From Planctomycetota bacterium (lineage in GTDB: Bacteria; Planctomycetota; UBA1135; GCA-002686595), in the NCBI GenBank assembly GCA_012959785.1, contig DUCM01000018.1, positions 1 through 64,000 on the forward strand: a stretch of DNA of 64,000 bases. Reading direction: 5' to 3'. Below, in pieces: positions 60,324-64,000 of this stretch. Both the position numbers and the translations under genes were made by a program. The stretch's first letter is position 1; every line of letters begins with the position of its first letter. A model generated the notes under the pieces. The model was given only the letters and a program-made list of their open reading frames with translations. It was not told the DNA's origin and did not search any database.

Positions 60324-61610
60324 ATGCAGCTAGTCCACGGCCTCTTTGGCCTCGCATTTTTCTGCGTCGTTTCCTGGCTGATGTCCTCCTATCGCTCGCG
60401 CTTTCCCTGGCGGGTGGTGATCCTGGGCATCGCCTTGCAACTGGTCCTGGCTCTTATGTTTCTCGGCACCGGCAGCGGCTTGGCTATTTTTGAAAGCGCC
60501 GCGGGTTTCGTGATGCGGCTGATCGGTCTGGCCAAGCCCGGCGCAGAACTGGTTTTCGGCGTTCTCGCCAAACCCGAGGTCCTTGCCGAGACTTTTGGCC
60601 CAGAGAACGGGTTCATCTTCTCCTTTGCGGGCAATGGGTTGGTGGTGATCATCTTCTTCTCGGCCTTAATGAGTGTGCTCTATCATCTGGGCGTGATGCA
60701 GTTCTTGATTTGGTGCCTGGCCAAGATCATGTCGTTCCTGATGCGCGTCTCCGGGGCCGAGTCCATGGCCATGGCGGCCAATGTCTTCGTGGGCCAAACC
60801 GAAGCCCCCTTGGTGGTCAAACCCTACATCGCCAAGATGACAAACTCCGAGTTGAATGCCATGATGACCGGCGGCTTTGCCACCATCGCCGGCTCAGTTC
60901 TGGCGGTCTACATGGGCTTCATCGGCGAGGAGTATGGGCCACACTTGTTGGCGGCCTCGGTGCTTTCGGCTCCGGCGGCTTTTGTCGTGGCAAAGATCAT
61001 GTTGCCCGAAACCGAAATCGCAGAGACCGCCGGGCGGGTCGAGTTGAAGGGTGACCGCAAGGCCTCGAACTTGATCGAGGCAGCAGCCAACGGAACCAGC
61101 GATGGCCTCAAATTGTGGCTCAATGTGATCGCCATGCTGATTGCCTTCGTGGCCCTGGTAAACCTTGTCAATTGGCCTCTCGGTGCCCTGGGAGCCCGTT
61201 TGGGGATGGAACAGGCCCTTGACTTGAACTGGATCTTCGGTCAAGTTTTTTCGCCCGTGGCCTGGGTCATGGGCGTCGAGGGCTGGCATGACTGCCAGTT
61301 GTTCGGTTCCTTGCTCGGCACCAAGGTTGCGGTCAACGAGTTCGTGGCCTTCAACCAGATGATTCAGTACCTGCCGGGCGAAGGCGCGGCTGAGATCGCT
61401 TTTCAGCACCAGCGCTCGGCCAAAATGGCGGCCTACGCCCTGTGCGGCTTTGCCAACTTCGCCTCGATCGGCATTCAACTCGGAGGCATCACCCCCCTGG
61501 CACCCGAGCGCAAGGCGGACATTTCCAAATTGGCCATGCGGGCTATGTTGGGCGGCGCCTTTGCTTCTTGGATGACAGCCTGTGTGGCTGGTATTTTCAT
61601 CACGGATTGA
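60324..61610 (+). CDS. Concentrative nucleoside transporter, NupC/CNT family
   Basis: 428 residues and about eight to ten membrane helices. CNT blocks: FGPENGFIFSFAGNGLVVIIFFSALMSVLYHLGVMQ near 92-128, MAANVFVGQTEAPLVVKPYIAKMTNSELNAMMTGGFATIAGSVLAVYMGFIG near 152-204 and TKVAVNEFVAF near 332. ALCGFANFASIGIQLGGITPLAPERK follows at about 373. Imports nucleosides with Na+ or H+. The next gene is purine nucleoside phosphorylase, so import and salvage are linked. Confidence 0.93.
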   Translation: MQLVHGLFGLAFFCVVSWLMSSYRSRFPWRVVILGIALQLVLALMFLGTGSGLAIFESAAGFVMRLIGLAKPGAELVFGVLAKPEVLAETFGPENGFIFSFAGNGLVVIIFFSALMSVLYHLGVMQFLIWCLAKIMSFLMRVSGAESMAMAANVFVGQTEAPLVVKPYIAKMTNSELNAMMTGGFATIAGSVLAVYMGFIGEEYGPHLLAASVLSAPAAFVVAKIMLPETEIAETAGRVELKGDRKASNLIEAAANGTSDGLKLWLNVIAMLIAFVALVNLVNWPLGALGARLGMEQALDLNWIFGQVFSPVAWVMGVEGWHDCQLFGSLLGTKVAVNEFVAFNQMIQYLPGEGAAEIAFQHQRSAKMAAYALCGFANFASIGIQLGGITPLAPERKADISKLAMRAMLGGAFASWMTACVAGIFITD

Positions 61611-61620
61611 GTGCAAACAA

Positions 61621-62442
61621 ATGAACACCACCCAACAGCATGACGAAGCCACCGAATGCCTCACCGAAAAGCTGCGGGCTTTGGGTGTGGCCGAGGCGCG
61701 AGCGGCATTTGTCTTGGGTTCGGGGCTCGGACCCTTCGCCGACCGTTTGCAGAACGCCACGCGCATTCCCTATGCAGAGCTCGCCGGCATGCCCACCAGT
61801 GGTGTGCCCGGTCACGAGGGCCAACTGGTTCTCGGTGAAATCGAGGGCCGGCTCTTGGTGGTGCAGCAGGGCCGGGTGCATTTTTACGAGGGCTGGAGCG
61901 CCCGGCAAGTGACCCGTTGCGTGCGCTCCTTCGCCAACCTGGGGATCGACCTCTTGATGCTGACCAACGCCGCTGGCGGCATGGATCCCAGCTGGGAACT
62001 GCCGACCCTGATGCGCATCACAGATCACATCAACCTCCAGGGCCGTCCGCCCTTGAACCGCGGCGAAGCCAGTCAAGCTTGCCCCTACGACAGCGAATTG
62101 GGCGAACTCATGGACCGCTCTGCCCAAAAGGTTGGCGTTGAGTTGCAGAGGGGCATCTACATGGGACTCTTTGGCCCGACCTACGAGACTCCAGCTGAGG
62201 TGCGCATGGCTAGCTGGGCTGGCGCTTCCGCCGTGGGCATGAGCACCGTGGCTGAAGCCACCGTGGCCCGCAGCGCCGGCATGCGCGTGGCCGCGGTCAG
62301 CGCCATCACGAACCCCGCCGCCGGTATTTCCAAGACCCCTCTGAACCACGCCGAAGTTGTTGAGGCAGGCCGCGCTCTCGCCTCGCGCTTCTGCATCCTG
62401 CTCGAAGCCTTTGTGGAAACTGCAGTCGAGCCCAACCCATGA
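61621..62442 (+). CDS. Purine nucleoside phosphorylase
   Basis: Cleaves purine nucleosides with phosphate to base and ribose 1-phosphate. 273 residues; start ATG 61621 follows the transporter stop by 10 bp. Trimeric-type motifs: VLGSGLGPFADRL, GVPGHEGQLVLG, GRVHFYEGW and LTNAAGGMDPSW. GIYMGLFGPTYETPAEVRM and GMSTVAEATVA follow. Ends overlap the next gene by 4 nt. Confidence 0.95.
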   Translation: MNTTQQHDEATECLTEKLRALGVAEARAAFVLGSGLGPFADRLQNATRIPYAELAGMPTSGVPGHEGQLVLGEIEGRLLVVQQGRVHFYEGWSARQVTRCVRSFANLGIDLLMLTNAAGGMDPSWELPTLMRITDHINLQGRPPLNRGEASQACPYDSELGELMDRSAQKVGVELQRGIYMGLFGPTYETPAEVRMASWAGASAVGMSTVAEATVARSAGMRVAAVSAITNPAAGISKTPLNHAEVVEAGRALASRFCILLEAFVETAVEPNP

Positions 62443-63203
62443 CGCGCTTCGAGCGAGCCTTTATTACCGGCGCATCGAGTGGTATCGGCCGCGCGATCGC
62501 CCTCAAGTTGGCCGGGCGCGGAACCTTGGTGGTGGTCACTGCGCGCCGGCGCGAGCTGCTCGACGAACTCGTGGCTGAGATCGAAGGCGCGGGGGGCAGG
62601 GCTCTCGCCGCCGAACTCGATGTGCGCGATACCGATTGGGTCAGAAGAGAGATGGAGCGCCTCGACGGCGAGGTGGGTGGTTTTGATCTCGTCCTGGCCA
62701 ACGCTGGTGTGGGTCGCGCCGTGCATGCCACACGACTCGACTGGGATGCCGTCAGCGATGTTGTCGATGTGAATTTTCGCGGCGCATTGGCAACCCTGGT
62801 GGCGGGCAAAGGCCTCATGCTGCCCCGTGGCCGCGGCACCCTGGCCGCCGTATCGAGTCTTGCGGGAACCCGAGGAATGGCCACAAGCGGAGCCTATTCG
62901 GCGTCCAAGGCCGGTTTGCAGGCGTTCCTGGAAACCCTCGAGATCGACCTCGGCCAGAGCGGTTTGAAGGTGGTGGACATCCAGCCCGGATTTGTGCGCA
63001 CACCCATGACCGACAACCAGAAATTCCCCATGCCTTTCTTGGTCGAGGTCGACACCGCCGCCGAGCATTGCCTCCGCGGCCTCGAAGCGGGAAAATCGGT
63101 GATCAGTTTCCCCTGGCAGCTCGCTTGGCCCACCAGAACCCTGGGCCGCTACTTGCCACGCACGCTCTGGCGCCTGCTCTCGCGCATGAGCACTCCGTCC
63201 TAG
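62439..63203 (+). CDS. Short-chain dehydrogenase/reductase
   Basis: 254 residues. The NAD(P) loop is TGASSGIGRA (residues 9-18), with NAG at about 90 (LANAGVG). The catalytic region has a serine (VSSLAG) and YSASKAG near 152. VDIQPGFVRTPMTDNQ closes the cofactor lip. The C-terminus has an Arg-rich hydrophobic tail. Substrate unknown; family resembles DltE/YdfG-type oxidoreductases. GTG is not needed: the ATG at 62439 overlaps the phosphorylase stop. Confidence 0.9.
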   Translation: MTRFERAFITGASSGIGRAIALKLAGRGTLVVVTARRRELLDELVAEIEGAGGRALAAELDVRDTDWVRREMERLDGEVGGFDLVLANAGVGRAVHATRLDWDAVSDVVDVNFRGALATLVAGKGLMLPRGRGTLAAVSSLAGTRGMATSGAYSASKAGLQAFLETLEIDLGQSGLKVVDIQPGFVRTPMTDNQKFPMPFLVEVDTAAEHCLRGLEAGKSVISFPWQLAWPTRTLGRYLPRTLWRLLSRMSTPS

Positions 63204-63212
63204 CCCGCAGGC

Positions 63213-63584
63213 CTAACCCTTTGGCACCTCAAGGATCTCGATGTCGTAGCCATCGGGATCGTGGACGAAGAGGTACTTGGTTGGGGCTTCGGGGCGGCTT
63301 TGGCGGAACCACCAACCTTGGCTTTCGATTTCCTCAAGGACCGGCGCAAGGTCGTCGACCACCACCGCGAGGTGGCCGAATTGATTGCCTAGCTCGTAGT
63401 CGCGGCCGTCGTGGTTGTAGGTCAGCTCGATAAAATAGGTTTCGCTCTCGTCGGTCAGGAAAACCAAGGTGGCCTCGTCACCGATGGCGTGGCGGCGCGC
63501 CTCCTTGAGTCCCAGAAAGCCGGTGTAGAAGGCCAGGGACTCGTCGAGGTCCTTGACGCGAATCATCGTGTGGTAGAGCTTCAT
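63213..63584 (-). CDS. Glyoxalase I-like protein (VOC family)
   Basis: 123 residues from the ATG at 63584. MKLYHTMIRVKDLDESLAFYTGFLGLKEARR, IELTYNHDGRDYELGNQFGHLAVVVDD and FVHDPDGYDIEILE match lactoylglutathione lyase-type VOC proteins. Metal-ligand positions are H (LYHTMI), E (FIELTYN), H (FGHLAV) and E (IEILE). The organism encodes a bacillithiol enzyme, so the natural thiol cofactor may not be glutathione. Overlaps the upstream membrane-protein gene by 4 nt. Confidence 0.88.
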   Translation of the reverse strand: MKLYHTMIRVKDLDESLAFYTGFLGLKEARRHAIGDEATLVFLTDESETYFIELTYNHDGRDYELGNQFGHLAVVVDDLAPVLEEIESQGWWFRQSRPEAPTKYLFVHDPDGYDIEILEVPKG

Positions 63585-64000
63585 GGATTCTCTTGTGGGG
63601 AGTCGTGGGCGCCCCGCCAGGCCAGCGCGCCCAGGGCCCAGTAGGGGAACATCAAGCGCGGCCAGAGGGCCGGAAAGAAGGCAAAATGTATCAGCGTGGC
63701 GAGCAAGGCGACGAAGGCCAAACCTGTACCGCCAGCGCGCCATTTCCCTCGCCGCCAACCAATCACAGCCGCCGCCAGGGTGCTGACGAGGAAGATCAGG
63801 GGTGCGCTGGATTTGAACTTGGGCAGGGAGCGCAAGCTCTGGTCCAGCCAGATCACTGGGTCAAAGGGCGGCGTCTCCGTGGCCGGCAGGGACATGTAAT
63901 CGACGAAGGTGTGCTGAAAGACTGTCCAGGGCCCGTAGGCCTCGCGGCCCACTGTGCAGCCGAGGATCAGGACAAAATAGGCCCCAGCGCTAGTGACGAG
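63581..64000 (-). CDS. Membrane protein, 5' part outside the window
   Basis: The frame is open from the right edge to the stop at 63581; 139 codons are visible. A hydrophobic segment at the visible start (LVTSAGAYFVLILGC) and two or three more helices (APLIFLVSTLAAAVIGW, GLAFVALLATLIHFAFF, RLMFPYWALGALAW) surround a periplasmic-like loop with VFQHTFVDYMSLPATETPPFDPVIWLDQSL. This resembles the C-terminal part of multi-pass polyprenyl-sugar glycosyltransferases, but the family cannot be named from this fragment. Confidence 0.7.
   Translation of the reverse strand, partial: LVTSAGAYFVLILGCTVGREAYGPWTVFQHTFVDYMSLPATETPPFDPVIWLDQSLRSLPKFKSSAPLIFLVSTLAAAVIGWRRGKWRAGGTGLAFVALLATLIHFAFFPALWPRLMFPYWALGALAWRGAHDSPQENP

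Overview
The window is 64 kb of GC-rich, gene-dense bacterial chromosome. It holds about 48 protein genes, most of them core or metabolic. I see no rRNA, tRNA, CRISPR array, insertion sequence or phage block. The gene style suggests Planctomycetota or a close relative: large secreted proteins of unknown function, a HEAT-repeat/VWA secreted protein, stray GspG-like and sulfatase-modifying-factor domains, few strong Shine-Dalgarno sites, and a short sigma factor. That assignment is inference from style, not from a marker-gene tree.

Layout. Positions 1-15,100 look like the replication/segregation neighbourhood: dnaA, a cysteine desulfurase and parA on the minus strand, and parB at 14.1 kb followed at once by a 44-bp palindrome with a parS-like core. 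DnaA-box-like sites and a repeated 16-mer lie between dnaA and the end of the desulfurase gene. Between these are bshC (bacillithiol), pyrF, a DUF502 protein, hemW, a sigma-70 factor, and a protein ending in an HPr-like domain. From 15 to 30 kb come a membrane-anchored cyclophilin, a 0.9-kb stretch that may hold a decayed gene, several secreted proteins, an acyltransferase, a cellulose-synthase-like glycosyltransferase, cstA and a cystathionine beta-synthase/cysteine synthase. From 30 to 35 kb there is an ergothioneine locus (egtB-egtD) with a convergent OpuC/EgtUV-like ABC transporter. From 35 to 47.5 kb: rnhC, dapF, an M48 protease, gyrA, a YqeY protein, murJ, and the B12-dependent ribonucleotide reductase nrdJ with two palindromes in its leader that resemble NrdR boxes. 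From 47.5 to 64 kb: a cation diffusion facilitator, a DsbD-type reductase, a kinase/phospho-lyase fusion, feoAB, rpiA, a secreted transglutaminase/esterase, a nucleoside transporter next to purine nucleoside phosphorylase, and small redox genes.

The most striking observation is at 49149-51464. The DsbD-like reductase has an in-frame TGA exactly at the first catalytic cysteine of its C-terminal thioredoxin domain (TGYV-U-PAC-RQMEE). The same frame continues for another 93 codons of a good thioredoxin fold, and a three-part hairpin lies 7 to 44 nt after the TGA. The best reading is a selenocysteine-containing transmembrane thiol-disulfide reductase. Other genes here end in TGA, so general recoding of TGA is unlikely. 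Together with bshC, egtBD, the transporter beside egtBD, the cysteine desulfurase and the cysteine synthase/CBS, the window is rich in thiol and sulfur chemistry. The selenocysteine machinery itself (selA, selB, selC, selD) is not in this window.
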